Origin: Leisingera aquimarina DSM 24565 | GTDB taxonomy: Bacteria; Pseudomonadota; Alphaproteobacteria; Rhodobacterales; Rhodobacteraceae | DNA length: 64,000 nt | NCBI RefSeq assembly: GCF_000473165.1 | Contig: NZ_KI421505.1 | Location: forward strand, 78,317 to 142,316 | Direction: 5' to 3' | Shown: one piece after another, positions 54,542 through 63,908 of the stretch | Position numbering within the stretch: the stretch's first letter is position 1 | Layout: each line of letters starts with the position of its first letter | The notes under the pieces: model-generated | Seen by the model: the letters and a program-made list of their open reading frames with translations, nothing else | The model's database searches: none | Told to the model about the DNA's origin: nothing | Program-made: the position numbers and the translations under genes

Positions 54542-55318
54542 ATGCAGGCATATGATATCCGGGTCACGCTTGGCCGCCGCGCCATCCTGAAGGGGGTGGA
54601 TTTTGAGGCCCGCCCCGGCGAGGTCACCGCCATTGCGGGGCCGAATGGATCGGGCAAGACCACGCTGCTGCGGGCGATGACCGGCGAGGTGCCGTTCTCT
54701 GGACGGGTGCTGCTGAACGGGCACGATACCGCCGCCATGAAACCCTGGCAGCTGGCCGCCATCCGCGCGGTGCAGCCGCAATCCGCCGCCATCGCCTTTC
54801 CCTTTACGGTGCTGGAGATCGTCCGCCTTGGCCTGCGCGCCGGGCTGGCGGCAGCGGACAGCGATCTGCCGTTGCGCGCGCTGGCACAGGTGGATCTGGC
54901 CGGTTTTGCGCACCGGTTCTATCAGGATCTGTCGGGCGGCGAGCAGCAGCGGGTGCAGCTGGCCCGGGTGATGGTGCAGGTCTGGGAGCCGGTGAGGGAC
55001 GGCGTGCCGCGCTGGCTGATCCTGGACGAGCCGGTGGCCAGTCTGGACATCGGCCATCAGTTCACGGTGATGGATCTGGCGCGCAGCTATGCGGCACGCG
55101 GCGGCGGCGTGGTGGCGGTGATGCATGATCTGAACCTCACCGCGATGTTTGCCGACCGGATCACGCTGGTCCATGCAGGCCGGGTGGCCGCGGACGGCGT
55201 GCCGGCGGAGGTGCTGACCCATGACACCCTGGCGCAGGTCTATGGCTGTCCGGTTCCGGTGAACCGGGTGCCGCCCGCTGGTGTGCCCTACCTGCTGCCG
55301 CAGGCGCGCGCGGTTTGA
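54542..55318 (+). CDS. hmuV: haem ABC transporter ATPase
   Basis: A 258-residue ATPase. Walker A is GPNGSGKTT, signature LSGGEQQR, Walker [13 protein letters not shown] and the H-loop MHDLN. It powers haem uptake through HmuU. It lies 9 bp behind hmuU with AGGGGG before the ATG and is the last gene of hmuSTUV. Confidence 0.92.
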   Translation: MQAYDIRVTLGRRAILKGVDFEARPGEVTAIAGPNGSGKTTLLRAMTGEVPFSGRVLLNGHDTAAMKPWQLAAIRAVQPQSAAIAFPFTVLEIVRLGLRAGLAAADSDLPLRALAQVDLAGFAHRFYQDLSGGEQQRVQLARVMVQVWEPVRDGVPRWLILDEPVASLDIGHQFTVMDLARSYAARGGGVVAVMHDLNLTAMFADRITLVHAGRVAADGVPAEVLTHDTLAQVYGCPVPVNRVPPAGVPYLLPQARAV

Positions 55319-55419
55319 GGCAGAGGGTGCTGGGACAAGGGGGGAGGGCAGGGCGCTTGAGGGCGGGGGAAGCAATCTCTGTCTGGCCAGCATCCGGCCA
55401 ACGGGCTATTGGAGCGGGC

Positions 55420-55761
55420 ATGACTGACACTCTGCCTCCGTGCCCCGAATGCGCCTCTGCCTATACCTATCAGGTGGACGCCCTGCTGATCTGTCCTGAA
55501 TGCGCGCATGAATGGGCGGCGGAGGCGGCTGACGGCAAGGCCGCCGAAGTGCGCGACAGCGTCGGCAACCTGCTGGCTGACGGCGACACGGTGACGGTCA
55601 TCAAGGACCTGAAACTGAAGGGGACGTCTTCGGTTATCAAGGTTGGCACCAAGGTCAGGGGCATCCGGCTGGTCGATGGCGATCACGACATTGATTGCAA
55701 GGTGCCGGGGGTCGGTCCGATCGGCCTGAAGTCCCAGTTTGTAAAGAAGGTCTCCGGCTAA
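55420..55761 (+). CDS. PhnA/YjdM-like zinc-ribbon protein
   Basis: A 113-residue protein. The N-terminal zinc ribbon has Cys pairs [10 protein letters not shown] and CPECAHEW. The C-terminal half matches the PhnA domain ([25 protein letters not shown], then [13 protein letters not shown]). Despite the name, PhnA is not essential for phosphonate breakdown and its function is unknown. It lies 100 bp behind hmuV and convergent with a LuxR-type gene. Confidence 0.83.
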   Translation: MTDTLPPCPECASAYTYQVDALLICPECAHEWAAEAADGKAAEVRDSVGNLLADGDTVTVIKDLKLKGTSSVIKVGTKVRGIRLVDGDHDIDCKVPGVGPIGLKSQFVKKVSG

Positions 55762-56579
55762 GGAGTTTGCCGGCGGGCCTTGCCCTGCCATTGCAGGAAG
55801 GCGTTGAACAGCTGCTGCTGGGTGCTGATGCCGAGTTTGGCATAGGCATTTTTGCGGTGGGTTTTGACTGTCGGCAGAGCAATCCCCAGGGTCAGGCTGA
55901 TCGACAGGCTGGAATGCCCCTTAAGGATCAGCTGCACGGTCTCTGCCTCGCGCGGGGACAGGGTGCTTCGGGCGAAGTCCTGCAGTGTCCGGTCCGGTTC
56001 TGCCGGGACCGGGCTGTCCGTATGGTGGGACCAAAGCTGGCGGAAGGCAGCCGCAAACAGCGGCAGGAAGGGGCGCAGCCGGGCCAGCAGGCTGTCGGGA
56101 AAACCGCCGTCGGCGGCGGGCCGGGCAAAGCTGATTTCGCCCATGGCCCCCTCTGGCAGCGCCACTAGCAGGGTGAGTTCCTGCAGCCCGGCGGGCCAGC
56201 CGGGGGTGCGGTAGCCGATTTCCTCGGTGTCTTCGACCAGAATGCTGGGAGTTTCAGGGGAGAGGTTCCAATTGTCGGGCGCCAGGTCCGCCATCCGGTA
56301 CAGCCCCGGCGGCAGCCCGTCGAGGATTGCGTTATAGACCGGGTTCAGCAGATAGGTGCTGCCGGCATAAAGCTGCACCGCATCTTTGGCGGTGCCTTCG
56401 GGATAGGTGTCGCACAAGTAAACCGGGCGCCGGCCCTTGCGGTTGACCACGCAGAAGGCGGCGGTGAAGGGCAGCAGATGGCCCGCGGCGGCGATCAGAT
56501 CCGGCGCGCTGCCGTGACCGTCGATGACGCTGGCCAATGCCTGGGCCGCCCCTGCGATGTCAGTGCCTTGGAATTCCAC
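55758..56579 (-). CDS. LuxR-family transcriptional regulator
   Basis: A regulator of about 273 residues. The C-terminal LuxR helix-turn-helix ([20 protein letters not shown], then [25 protein letters not shown]) is at about residues 205-265. The N-terminal 190 residues do not match autoinducer-binding or receiver domains that I know. A GTG start at 56579 has GGGAGG six bases upstream; a longer ATG frame starting at 56609 is less likely. It is divergent from an aminotransferase gene, which is its probable target. Confidence 0.78.
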   Translation of the reverse strand: MEFQGTDIAGAAQALASVIDGHGSAPDLIAAAGHLLPFTAAFCVVNRKGRRPVYLCDTYPEGTAKDAVQLYAGSTYLLNPVYNAILDGLPPGLYRMADLAPDNWNLSPETPSILVEDTEEIGYRTPGWPAGLQELTLLVALPEGAMGEISFARPAADGGFPDSLLARLRPFLPLFAAAFRQLWSHHTDSPVPAEPDRTLQDFARSTLSPREAETVQLILKGHSSLSISLTLGIALPTVKTHRKNAYAKLGISTQQQLFNAFLQWQGKARRQTP

Positions 56580-56711
56580 AGTCGCCTCCCGGTCCGGGCG
56601 CCATAGCACGGCCGGGCGCGCGGCGCATCATCCTTGGGGATGATGGCAAGGAGCGGGAAGGCAGCCTAGGGTCCGGGGTGGCGGCCGTGCCTGAGCATAA
56701 GGAGCAACCCC

Positions 56712-57833
56712 ATGCATATAGATCCCTTTGGCGTTGAAATCTGGATGAACGAATGGGAGACCAAATGCGAATGGAACCTGGCCGAGACCTGCGTTGAAAG
56801 CCTGACTATCGCAGAGCTGCTGCAGCTGGCGGGCAAGACCCGCGCAGACCTGTCTGACCTCCTGGGCATGAAGATGACCTATGGCGCCATTGAGGGCTCG
56901 GACCGGCTGCGGCGCGCCATTGCGGCGCTGTACACGCGGCAGGAGGTGGCAAACACCATCGTCACCCATGGCACCATCGGCGCCAATATGCTGGTGCATA
57001 AGGCGCTGGTGTCGCGCGGCGACCGCGTGGTGGCGGTGGTGCCAACGTATCAGCAGCATTATTCGATCCCGGCCAGCATCGGCGCCGATGTGCATCAGCT
57101 GCAATTGCGCGAGGAAGACGGATTTCTGCCGGATCTTGATGCGCTGCGCGCTCTGGTCACGCCAAGCACAAAACTGATTGCCATCAACAATCCTAACAAT
57201 CCCACCGGCGCGCTGATGGACCGGGAGATGCTGGAGGAGATCACCGCCATTGTCCGTGCGGCCGGCGCCTGGATCCTGTGCGACGAGGTTTACCGCGGCA
57301 CCGATCAGGAGGGGAACGGCATGACCGCCTCGATCGCGGATATCTATGAAAAGGGGGTTTCGACGGCGGGCATGTCCAAAGCCTATTCCCTGGCGGGGCT
57401 GCGGCTGGGCTGGATTGCGGCGCCGCGGGAGGTAATTGAGGCGGTGTCCATTCACCGCGATTACGACACCATTTCCGTGGGTATGATCGACGACCATTTT
57501 GCCGCGCTGGCGCTGGAGAGCCGCGATCAGGTGCTGGGGCGCAGCCAGCGCATCACCCGCGGCAATCTGGCAATTCTGGCAGGCTGGGTGGATCAGGAGC
57601 CGCGGATGTCCTGGGTAAAGCCGCGCTCGGGTACCACGGCGTTGCTGAAATACGATCTGCCGATGACGTCGCGCGAGTTCTGCGTGGCGCTGCTGCAACA
57701 GACGGGGGTGATGTTCACACCAGGGTCGGCCCTGGGCATGGAGGGGTATGTCCGCATTGGCTACGCCAACGGGCCGGAGATCCTGAAAGAAGGCCTGGCG
57801 CGGGTGTCGGCGTTTCTGGCGGCGCAAGGCTAG
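56712..57833 (+). CDS. PLP-dependent aminotransferase, class I/II
   Basis: A 373-residue fold-type I enzyme. It has NNPNNPTGAL (about 159-168), Asp191 in CDEVY for the pyridine nitrogen, and Lys223 in GMSKAYSLAGLRLGW as the Schiff-base lysine. The start is the ATG 9 bp after AAGGAG. The substrate is unknown; similar enzymes are annotated as aspartate-type aminotransferases. It stands alone, facing a LuxR-type regulator gene. Confidence 0.85.
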   Translation: MHIDPFGVEIWMNEWETKCEWNLAETCVESLTIAELLQLAGKTRADLSDLLGMKMTYGAIEGSDRLRRAIAALYTRQEVANTIVTHGTIGANMLVHKALVSRGDRVVAVVPTYQQHYSIPASIGADVHQLQLREEDGFLPDLDALRALVTPSTKLIAINNPNNPTGALMDREMLEEITAIVRAAGAWILCDEVYRGTDQEGNGMTASIADIYEKGVSTAGMSKAYSLAGLRLGWIAAPREVIEAVSIHRDYDTISVGMIDDHFAALALESRDQVLGRSQRITRGNLAILAGWVDQEPRMSWVKPRSGTTALLKYDLPMTSREFCVALLQQTGVMFTPGSALGMEGYVRIGYANGPEILKEGLARVSAFLAAQG

Positions 57834-57842
57834 GGCGCAGAG

Positions 57843-57865
57843 GGCCGGCAGTTTGAACGCCGGCC
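57843..57865. terminator. hairpin between aminotransferase and GcvT-like genes
   Basis: GGCCGGC and GCCGGCC form a 7-bp stem around AGTTTGAAC, between two convergent genes. There is no T-run. Confidence 0.5.
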
Positions 57866-57889
57866 TCCTGCCAGGTTCTGCACGGCGGT

Positions 57890-58981
57890 TCAGCCGTGGG
57901 TGCGGGTTTTTTGCGGGTCGTAAACCGGGCTGCTGGTTACCGTCGCGGTGGTTTTCAGGGTTTCGCTGGCGACGTTCAGAACACTACCGGTGGCAATGCC
58001 GGGGCGGATATGGGCCAGCGCCAGGGATTTGCCCAGCCGGTGCGAATAGCAGGGGCTGTTGATCACGCCGATGTCTTCGCCGTCCAGAGACAGTGTCTCG
58101 CCGCCCTCAACCATGTCCGGGTGATCGATATCGAGGCAGACATTGCCGATCCTCGCAGCACCCTTTGCCGCCATCACCGCGTCTTTGCCGCGGAAATCGC
58201 CCTTGGACGCGCTGACGGTGAAGCCCAGGCCAACCTCCCAGGGAGTGTTGTCCGCGGTCATGTCGTAGCCATAAAACAGCAGCCCGGCCTCGATCCGCAC
58301 CTTGTCCAGCGCGGTGAAGGAGCAGGGCATCACACCGGCCGCCGCCAGCTGGTCCCAGATGTCGGTGATCACGGCGGCGCCGGCAAAGATCTCATAGCCG
58401 CGCTCGCCGGAATAGCCGGTGCGTGAAATCCGGCAGGGATGGCCGAACAGGGTGGCCGGGGTGTGCTCGAAATACTGCAGTGCGGCGAGGTCGGTGTCGC
58501 AGTGGGCGTTCAGGATCTCCAGCGCTGACGGGCCCTGCACCGAGACGTCATGCAGGTCGTCGGTGAATTCCAGGAACACGTCGCGGCCTTCAGCGGAGGC
58601 TTCAAGCAGCGCCATGGTATCGCCGGAGCCATGCACGATCATCCACTCGCCGCCGCCGTTGTTCGATACGATGGCGTCGTCTGCAATGCCGCCGGCCTCA
58701 GTCAGAACGCACAGGTAGGCTGCCTTGCCGGGCGTGACTTTGCTAAGGTCGCGGGTGGTCAGGTGGTCCAGTACGGCCTGCGCATCAGAGCCGCGGACAA
58801 AGACCTTTTTCAGCGGTGACATGTCGAACATGCCCGCCCGCTCGCGCACCGCGTCGTGTTCGTCGTTGGGGTCGGAGCTGTAGCTCCAGGCGGTGCCCAT
58901 GCCGTTCCAGTCCTCCAACCCCGATCCAAGGGCGGTGTGGCGGGAGGCAAGCGCCGATGTGCGGCTGAGTTCTTCGGTCAT
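57890..58981 (-). CDS. GcvT-like aminomethyltransferase (folate-dependent)
   Basis: A 363-residue protein of the GcvT/dimethylglycine-dehydrogenase C-domain/DmdA family. The folate-binding pattern is visible: FDMSPLKKVFVRGSDA, DLHDVSVQGP, RISRTGYSGERGYEIF and ALDKVRIEAGL. It lies 14 bp behind the MttB-like gene, so the two work together, probably by passing a methyl group from a methylated amine or betaine to tetrahydrofolate. The ATG at 58981 is preceded by AAAGGGA. It is not a glycine cleavage T-protein in context, as gcvH and gcvP are absent. Confidence 0.82.
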   Translation of the reverse strand: MTEELSRTSALASRHTALGSGLEDWNGMGTAWSYSSDPNDEHDAVRERAGMFDMSPLKKVFVRGSDAQAVLDHLTTRDLSKVTPGKAAYLCVLTEAGGIADDAIVSNNGGGEWMIVHGSGDTMALLEASAEGRDVFLEFTDDLHDVSVQGPSALEILNAHCDTDLAALQYFEHTPATLFGHPCRISRTGYSGERGYEIFAGAAVITDIWDQLAAAGVMPCSFTALDKVRIEAGLLFYGYDMTADNTPWEVGLGFTVSASKGDFRGKDAVMAAKGAARIGNVCLDIDHPDMVEGGETLSLDGEDIGVINSPCYSHRLGKSLALAHIRPGIATGSVLNVASETLKTTATVTSSPVYDPQKTRTHG

Positions 58982-58995
58982 TCGGGGGTCCCTTT

Positions 58996-60537
58996 CTAAT
59001 ACCATTCGTCGGGCATGGCGGCTTTGCGGTCCGCCACGAAGTTGTTCAGGGCCGAGCGGGTGCTGTTCGGCATCGGCGGCGGCTGATACTCCGCCAGCAT
59101 CTGCTGCCAGCGTGCTGTTGCGCGTTCGTCCGCAGTCTGGCGGCCGTTTTCGTCCCATGTCTCGTAGGGGCCGGCATCGGGGATCTGCGGCTCATAATTG
59201 GCGGTGGTGTAATGGCGCAGGGTGTGGCTGGTGGAGAGAAAGTTCTCGCCCGGCCCGGCCTCGCCGTAGGCGTCGCGGCCAAAATCCTCGTCCTCCACCG
59301 TGAAGCCCTGCAGCATCTTCAGCATCGCGCCGCAGTGGTCGAGGTCCATAATGAACTTCTCATAGGACATCACCAGCCCGCCTTCGAGCCAGCCCGCCGC
59401 ATGCCAGACCTGATGGCCGCCCGACAGCAGCGTCGCCCACATTGCCCCGGTGCTGTCCTGCATCGCCTGGCCGTCGGGCGCGTTTGAAGCGGTGACCTGG
59501 CCGCCGCCCGACCGCACCGGCACCCCCAGCCGGCGGCCCAGCTGGGTGATTGCCATGGTGGCGAGATTCGCCTCGGGCGAGCCGAAGGTCAGCGCGCCGC
59601 TGCGCAGGTTCATCGAGGAATGGAAGCTGCCGAACACCACCGGGCAGCCGGGGCGCACCAGCTGGGTGAGGGCAATGCCTGCCATCGCTTCGGCCAGGGT
59701 CTGCGCCGCAACGGCAGCGGGGGAGAGCGGCCCCATGGCGCCGGCAAAGATCGCGGGGGAGATACAGACGCATTGATTGGCTGCTGCGTAGATGCGCAGG
59801 GCGCCGGACATGGTTTCGTCATAGATCAGCGGCGAGTTGACGTTGATATTGGCCTGCATCACCGCGTGGCGGTCCAGGAAGCCGGCGCCAAAGGCCAACC
59901 GCGCCATATCAATGCTGTCCTGCGCGCCCTGAGCTGAGGTGACGCCGCCCATGAACGGTTTGTCCGACAGGGTGAGATGCGCCAGCACCATGTCGAGATG
60001 GCGTTTGTTCACCGGCACGTCCGTCGGCTCTACCACGGTGCCGCCGGAATGGTGCAGCGCGGGGGACAGATGAGATAGCTTCACGAAGTTCACGAAATCC
60101 GCCAGCGTGGCATAGCGGCGGCCCTGCGCCAGATCGCTGACAAAGGGGGAGCCATAGCCCGGCATCAGCACGAGGTTATCGCCGCCCAGGGTGACCGTGC
60201 GGGCAGGGTTCCGCCCATGCAGCTGAAACTCGGCGGGGGCGGTGGCGCAGAGCTGCCGGGCATGGCCCGGCGCAAAGCGGACGCGGGGGCCATCAACCTG
60301 CGCGCCGGCCTCAGCCAGCAGCCCGAGGGCAATACCGTCGCCGCGGAATTCAACCCCGATATGCTCCAGGATCCAATCCGCCTGGGCCTCGATCCGGGCC
60401 AGTGCAGTATCCTCCAGCAGATCATAGGCGGGAATGTTGCGGCGCTGGTAGATAGGTGTTGCCTGAGGTGCATTGTGCCGGGTCAGCCGCCCCCGGCGCG
60501 ACCGGCCGCGCTGGGTGATATGCGTATCAGCGTTCAT
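58996..60537 (-). CDS. MttB-family (trimethylamine methyltransferase-like) methyltransferase
   Basis: A 513-residue TIM-barrel protein of the MttB superfamily. It has no in-frame amber codon, so it is of the non-pyrrolysine type; known members demethylate glycine betaine, proline betaine or carnitine. Recognisable segments are MPGYGSPFVSDLAQG, FVKLSHLSPALHHSGG and VGVTSAQ-like KPFMGGVTSAQG. No corrinoid partner protein lies nearby. The start is ATG 60537; a TTG 9 bp earlier is possible. It forms an operon with the GcvT-like gene and faces a LysR regulator. Confidence 0.83.
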   Translation of the reverse strand: MNADTHITQRGRSRRGRLTRHNAPQATPIYQRRNIPAYDLLEDTALARIEAQADWILEHIGVEFRGDGIALGLLAEAGAQVDGPRVRFAPGHARQLCATAPAEFQLHGRNPARTVTLGGDNLVLMPGYGSPFVSDLAQGRRYATLADFVNFVKLSHLSPALHHSGGTVVEPTDVPVNKRHLDMVLAHLTLSDKPFMGGVTSAQGAQDSIDMARLAFGAGFLDRHAVMQANINVNSPLIYDETMSGALRIYAAANQCVCISPAIFAGAMGPLSPAAVAAQTLAEAMAGIALTQLVRPGCPVVFGSFHSSMNLRSGALTFGSPEANLATMAITQLGRRLGVPVRSGGGQVTASNAPDGQAMQDSTGAMWATLLSGGHQVWHAAGWLEGGLVMSYEKFIMDLDHCGAMLKMLQGFTVEDEDFGRDAYGEAGPGENFLSTSHTLRHYTTANYEPQIPDAGPYETWDENGRQTADERATARWQQMLAEYQPPPMPNSTRSALNNFVADRKAAMPDEWY

Positions 60538-60567
60538 ATTTCCCAACTTGAAGCCTCCCGAGTGAAT

Positions 60568-60592
60568 ATTCCGGGGTCTATATTTTAGGAAT
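60568..60592. promoter_or_regulatory. ATTCC-N15-GGAAT repeat in the MttB/LysR divergent promoter
   Basis: Short inverted arms lie between the divergent MttB-like and LysR genes. LysR regulators often bind such sites (T-N11-A type), but the arms are short and the call is weak. Confidence 0.3.
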
Positions 60593-60654
60593 CTGCGCGT
60601 CCGGCAATCGATTTTATTTGTGCGCTGCGTTCAGGAAATTTATACGCTTGCCTT

Positions 60655-61524
60655 ATGTCTGTAGAATTCCGCCACCACGACAGCCTGCGGCTGTTTGTTG
60701 AAATCGCCCGCCACCGCAGTTTTTCAGATGCCGCCGGGGCGCTGAACATGACCAAGGGCGCGGTCAGCTATCAGGTCAAAACGTTGGAGGCAGAGCTGGG
60801 GTTTGCCCTGTTCCAGCGCAATGCCCGCGGGGTGGAGATCACCGCCGCAGGGCAGAAGCTGCTGGCCGCCTGTCAAAGCCATTACGAGGATATCGAGGCC
60901 GGGGTTCTGGCGCTGAAAGGCGTCTCCAGCCGCACGCTGACGGTAGGTGTTTCAACCTATTTTGCCGCCCGCTGGCTGTCGCCGCGGCTGATGTCGTTCA
61001 TGCAGGAGCACCCGGATATTCAGCTGCGCCTGCAGCCGATGATCCGGCTGTTCGATCTGGAGGCGCAAGGCGTGGATATCGCAATCCGCTGGGGCAGCGG
61101 CCATTGGGAGGACGGGGAGATCACCCCGTTTCTGCCTTGTCCGGCCTATCCCGTTGGCAATGCGGCGGCGCTGGAACAAGTGGCGCGGCAGGGCATAGCA
61201 CAGGCGGTTTCCAGCATGACGCTGCTGCGCGACCACGATGACAGCAACGCCTGGACCCACTGGCGGCAGGTGGCCGGGCTGCCGCAGCAGGCGCGCCGGG
61301 ATGCGTTGATCATCCCCGACCCCAACGTGCGGGTGCAGGCGGTCATCGACGGGCAGGGGATTGCGCTGATGGACGCGCTGATTGCGCGCGAACTGGAAGA
61401 GGCCAAGCTGTTCCGCCTGTCGGAACAGGCTTTGACGGACTATGGCTACTTCCTGGTGCGTCCGCGGCAAAGCAGGCTGCAGACCAGCGTCAAGGCTTTT
61501 GCCGATTGGCTGCAAAGCCAGTAG
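60655..61524 (+). CDS. LysR-family regulator, GcvA-like
   Basis: A 289-residue regulator. The helix-turn-helix (RHRSFSDAAGALNMTKGAVSYQVKTLE) is followed by an effector domain (about residues 90-285) with the GcvA-like VDIAIRWGSGHW segment. It is divergent from the MttB-like/GcvT-like operon and is probably its regulator. No clear ribosome site precedes the ATG. Confidence 0.83.
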   Translation: MSVEFRHHDSLRLFVEIARHRSFSDAAGALNMTKGAVSYQVKTLEAELGFALFQRNARGVEITAAGQKLLAACQSHYEDIEAGVLALKGVSSRTLTVGVSTYFAARWLSPRLMSFMQEHPDIQLRLQPMIRLFDLEAQGVDIAIRWGSGHWEDGEITPFLPCPAYPVGNAAALEQVARQGIAQAVSSMTLLRDHDDSNAWTHWRQVAGLPQQARRDALIIPDPNVRVQAVIDGQGIALMDALIARELEEAKLFRLSEQALTDYGYFLVRPRQSRLQTSVKAFADWLQSQ

Positions 61525-61748
61525 CGGTTGCGGCCCCGGGTGGCGATTGTTGCCTGCTGCAAACGAAGCAGCGGTTGATACGTGCTATGCAAATCTGGGA
61601 CGGCAGGCATAGCCAAGGGATGGTTGCCGTTTTGCCGCTTGTCGCGCTTGCCGCTGGGTTCACCCCTTTATAAACTGCCGCGTTGGCATCTTTGCAGCAG
61701 ATCGGTCACCGGAGTCGAACTGTGGTTGAAGAAATCCGGGCCCCCTAA

Positions 61749-61919
61749 ACCCACCTCTCCGATCTGGTCAACCCGGCGCATGTCAGCAGCTTCGAGCGGC
61801 TGAAGGGCAAAAATGCCTACCATATTGAGATCCCCGGCCTGGCCAAAATTTCGGTGTCACGCGCGGATATGCATCTTGTGCGGCAAGTCGCGACAATCGA
61901 CATAATTTCTGATGCTTAA
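61749..61919 (+). pseudogene. LytTR-domain regulator remnant
   Basis: A 55-codon piece beginning HLSDLVNPAHV and ending in a stop at 61917 resembles the C-terminal end of a LytTR DNA-binding domain (FERLKGKNAYHIEIPGL, then SVSRADMHLVRQ). An in-frame stop precedes it. Degenerate traces may reach back to about 61630 in another frame. The rest of 61525-61748 shows nothing I can name. Confidence 0.6.
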
Positions 61920-61942
61920 GGCGTGGATGCAAACAATCTTCT

Positions 61943-62126
61943 AGCTGCCCAAGCTAAGGCAGGATTGTTCCTTGATGTGAGCCAGCACTACCAGATCAGT
62001 TCTCTGCCTCCGGCTGGCAGGACGGCTGCGGAATGCCCGCAAACCACGGGGGCTCACATCCATGACCTTACACATCTGTTTCGTTGAAAAGATGTGGCAG
62101 TGCTCTTCGATGAATCTAAATCTCAT
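61943..62126 (-). pseudogene. IS3-family transposase OrfB, 5' fragment
   Basis: The frame encodes the start of an IS3-type OrfB (MRFRFIEEH, then SPRGLRAFRSRPASRRQRTD and HIKEQSCLSLGS) and stops after about 61 codons where the expected continuation is lost. The end of OrfA (TQFFASQRP and a stop) overlaps its start at 62122-62150, as in intact IS3 elements. The IS110 insertion separates these pieces from the rest of OrfA at 63747-63902. Confidence 0.78.
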
Positions 62127-62159
62127 GGCCTTTGGCTCGCGAAGAACTGTGTTGCCTTC

Positions 62160-63521
62160 CTAAGAAACAGCCCATTCCCCTGGCATAGGCGCCAAGGCAT
62201 AACCAAGTGTCTTGGCGCGGCGTTGGAGGTTGGAGAGCACACGTTGCCGATGTCGTTCGTCGTAGGCAGCCGCCCCCTGATCTTGATAGGTCATGCCATA
62301 GCGGATGGCGTTGTAGAACAAGACTGCGATCTTCCTTGCCGTGGCCGTCACTGCCTTCTGTTTGCCGATCCGTGCCGAGAGGCGTCGATAGAACGCACCC
62401 AAGGCCGTGTCACTTCGGCCAATCGTGACGGCTGCCAGACGCAGGAGCGCAGCCGCGCGGCTTGAAGATCTGCGTGTCCGTGAGGACATCAATTTACCAC
62501 CCGATATTTTGTTGCCCGGGGCCAGACAAAGCCACGATGTGAAGTGCTTGGCGCTCTTCCAGGCGCGCAGGTCCGTGCCGCATTCGGCCACCAGCTTCAG
62601 AGCCAGCGATGGCCCGAGGCCGTGGATCTGCGTCAGATCTGTGCCCAACACCCCATATAGCGCAGCCCGCACATCAAAGGACGGGGCATTGTGCTGCTTG
62701 CCCCTGATCCGTGCCTTGGGCAGTGGAACCAGATCACCATCCGCCCGGACCGTCAGCGCTCCAACAGCTGCCTCCAGCCTGCGATCGCAGGCCTCGATCT
62801 GCGCTTTGTAGAAGTCGTAAAGTTCCAGCGACTGTGTCAGAGCAAAGACGTGTTCGTCACGATCGTTGCCGACCAGTGCGGCCTTGATCATGTCCACAGA
62901 AGATTTGCAGCGGATGTCCCGAAACGCGGCGAGAACTTCCGGGTCACGCTCACCATCGACGATGGCGCGGATGATCCGCATGCCCGTCGCGCCTGTGATG
63001 TCGGAGACGACATGATGCAGCTGCAGGTTCATCTCCATCAACGCCTTTTGCATGTGTTGAATATGCGCGGCGGCGTACTCAATGAGCCGTTCCCGTTGGC
63101 GCATGTAAGCCCGCAGCGTGGCGATCTCGGCCTCAGGCCGGAAGCTGCCGCGGAGCAACCCATAAGAGTGCAACTGGCGCAGCCATCCGGCATCGCTGAC
63201 GTCGGTTTTGCGACCCGGTACATTCTTGGCATAGCGGGCATTGACGAGGATGACCTCGAAGCCGTGCTCTTCCAGGATCTCGAAGGCCGGTATCCAGTAG
63301 ACGCCGGTCGATTCCATCGCCACAGTGGTGATACCGCACGACCGAAACCAGGCGGCGAGATCGTGCAGGTCCTGGGTGAACGTCCCGAAGGCACGCACCG
63401 GCATGGTGCCAGTGTCCGGGTTCACAGCTGCCATGTGCATGGTCGAACCGATGTCAATCGCCGCCGCATTGGGACTGACCATCTTCAAATCCGGGTGGTC
63501 AACGGTATTAACCTTTGTCAT
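62160..63521 (-). CDS. IS110-family transposase (DEDD)
   Basis: A 453-residue recombinase. The RuvC-like N-terminal domain has Asp23 (AIDIGS), Glu70 (AMESTGVYW), Asp107 and Asp110 (KTDVSDAGWL). The C-terminal Transposase_20 domain includes THGLGPSLALKL-like IHGLGPSLALKL and LAPGNKISGGKLMSSR with candidate catalytic serines. IS110 enzymes act with a structured noncoding RNA from the element end. GGAG lies 6 bp before the ATG. The gene is full-length, with no stops or shifts. Confidence 0.9.
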   Translation of the reverse strand: MTKVNTVDHPDLKMVSPNAAAIDIGSTMHMAAVNPDTGTMPVRAFGTFTQDLHDLAAWFRSCGITTVAMESTGVYWIPAFEILEEHGFEVILVNARYAKNVPGRKTDVSDAGWLRQLHSYGLLRGSFRPEAEIATLRAYMRQRERLIEYAAAHIQHMQKALMEMNLQLHHVVSDITGATGMRIIRAIVDGERDPEVLAAFRDIRCKSSVDMIKAALVGNDRDEHVFALTQSLELYDFYKAQIEACDRRLEAAVGALTVRADGDLVPLPKARIRGKQHNAPSFDVRAALYGVLGTDLTQIHGLGPSLALKLVAECGTDLRAWKSAKHFTSWLCLAPGNKISGGKLMSSRTRRSSSRAAALLRLAAVTIGRSDTALGAFYRRLSARIGKQKAVTATARKIAVLFYNAIRYGMTYQDQGAAAYDERHRQRVLSNLQRRAKTLGYALAPMPGEWAVS

Positions 63522-63746
63522 GGCATCTCCTCCGTTCCAGGCGAAGGGCGTGGGCCATGCAAGTTCGTCATCTTCCTAACCGGGATCGCCGCAACGGCGG
63601 CGTCACCACTCTCAAGTGCGCATCAGCCCATGTGCCACGTTTTTTAACGGGGTCTGACCTCCAATAAGCCATCGGCAACTACCCTTCGCGCAAAACGTAG
63701 CACAAGCTGTTGCTACCGCGCACAGGCGGGCAGCGGCCCGGAACGG
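63522..63746 (-). ncRNA. probable bridge RNA region of the IS110 element
   Basis: A 225-bp noncoding end upstream of the transposase gene. In IS110-type elements (shown for IS621) this end is transcribed into a bridge RNA that pairs with target and donor DNA. A clear hairpin is CGCCGC-AACG-GCGGCG-like at 63587-63602. Loop assignments cannot be made by eye. Confidence 0.5.
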
Positions 63747-63902
63747 TTTTTTTAAGATCTCCCTCTCCTCCTTGAGAATGCGGTTCTCGCGTCGAAGCCG
63801 TTCATTCTCGCGGGCAAGGTCCAAGTCTTTGTCCGGCACCACTTCCGTATCGCGGTGCGTCGTGATCCACTTGTTCAGCGTCGATACGCCAATGAGCGGC
63901 CC
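63747..63902 (-). pseudogene. IS3-family transposase OrfA, middle fragment
   Basis: It encodes GVSTLNKWITTHRDTEVV and then a leucine-zipper segment (DLARENERLRRENRILKEE) typical of IS3 OrfA. The N-terminal part is missing where another IS3 end begins at about 63905. The C-terminal ten codons lie beyond the IS110 element at 62122-62150. The lower-coordinate side runs into IS110 DNA. Confidence 0.8.
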
Positions 63903-63908
63903 CGCTTG

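Larger units (their letters stand above)
62159..63746 (-). mobile_element. IS110-family insertion sequence inside an IS3 element
   Basis: The flanks are the two parts of one IS3 OrfA: the KEEREILKK codons end at about 63750 and the following ATQFFASQRP codons begin at about 62150. Joining them restores the frame, so the intervening 1.59 kb is the inserted element; the ends are accurate to a few bases. The transposase stop lies within 2-3 bases of one end, and about 225 bp of noncoding DNA lie at the other end. There are no obvious terminal inverted repeats, as usual for IS110. Confidence 0.8.

Noticed and set aside
61582..61803. 73-codon open frame before the LytTR remnant
   Set aside because: A segment RLPLGSPLYKL faintly resembles a LytTR start, but the frame ends out of register with the remnant; it is treated as decay, not a gene.
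63612..63842. 76-codon open frame joining the IS3 OrfA zipper to IS110 end DNA
   Set aside because: It is a fusion created by the insertion: OrfA codons run into noncoding IS110 sequence, so the product is not a natural gene.
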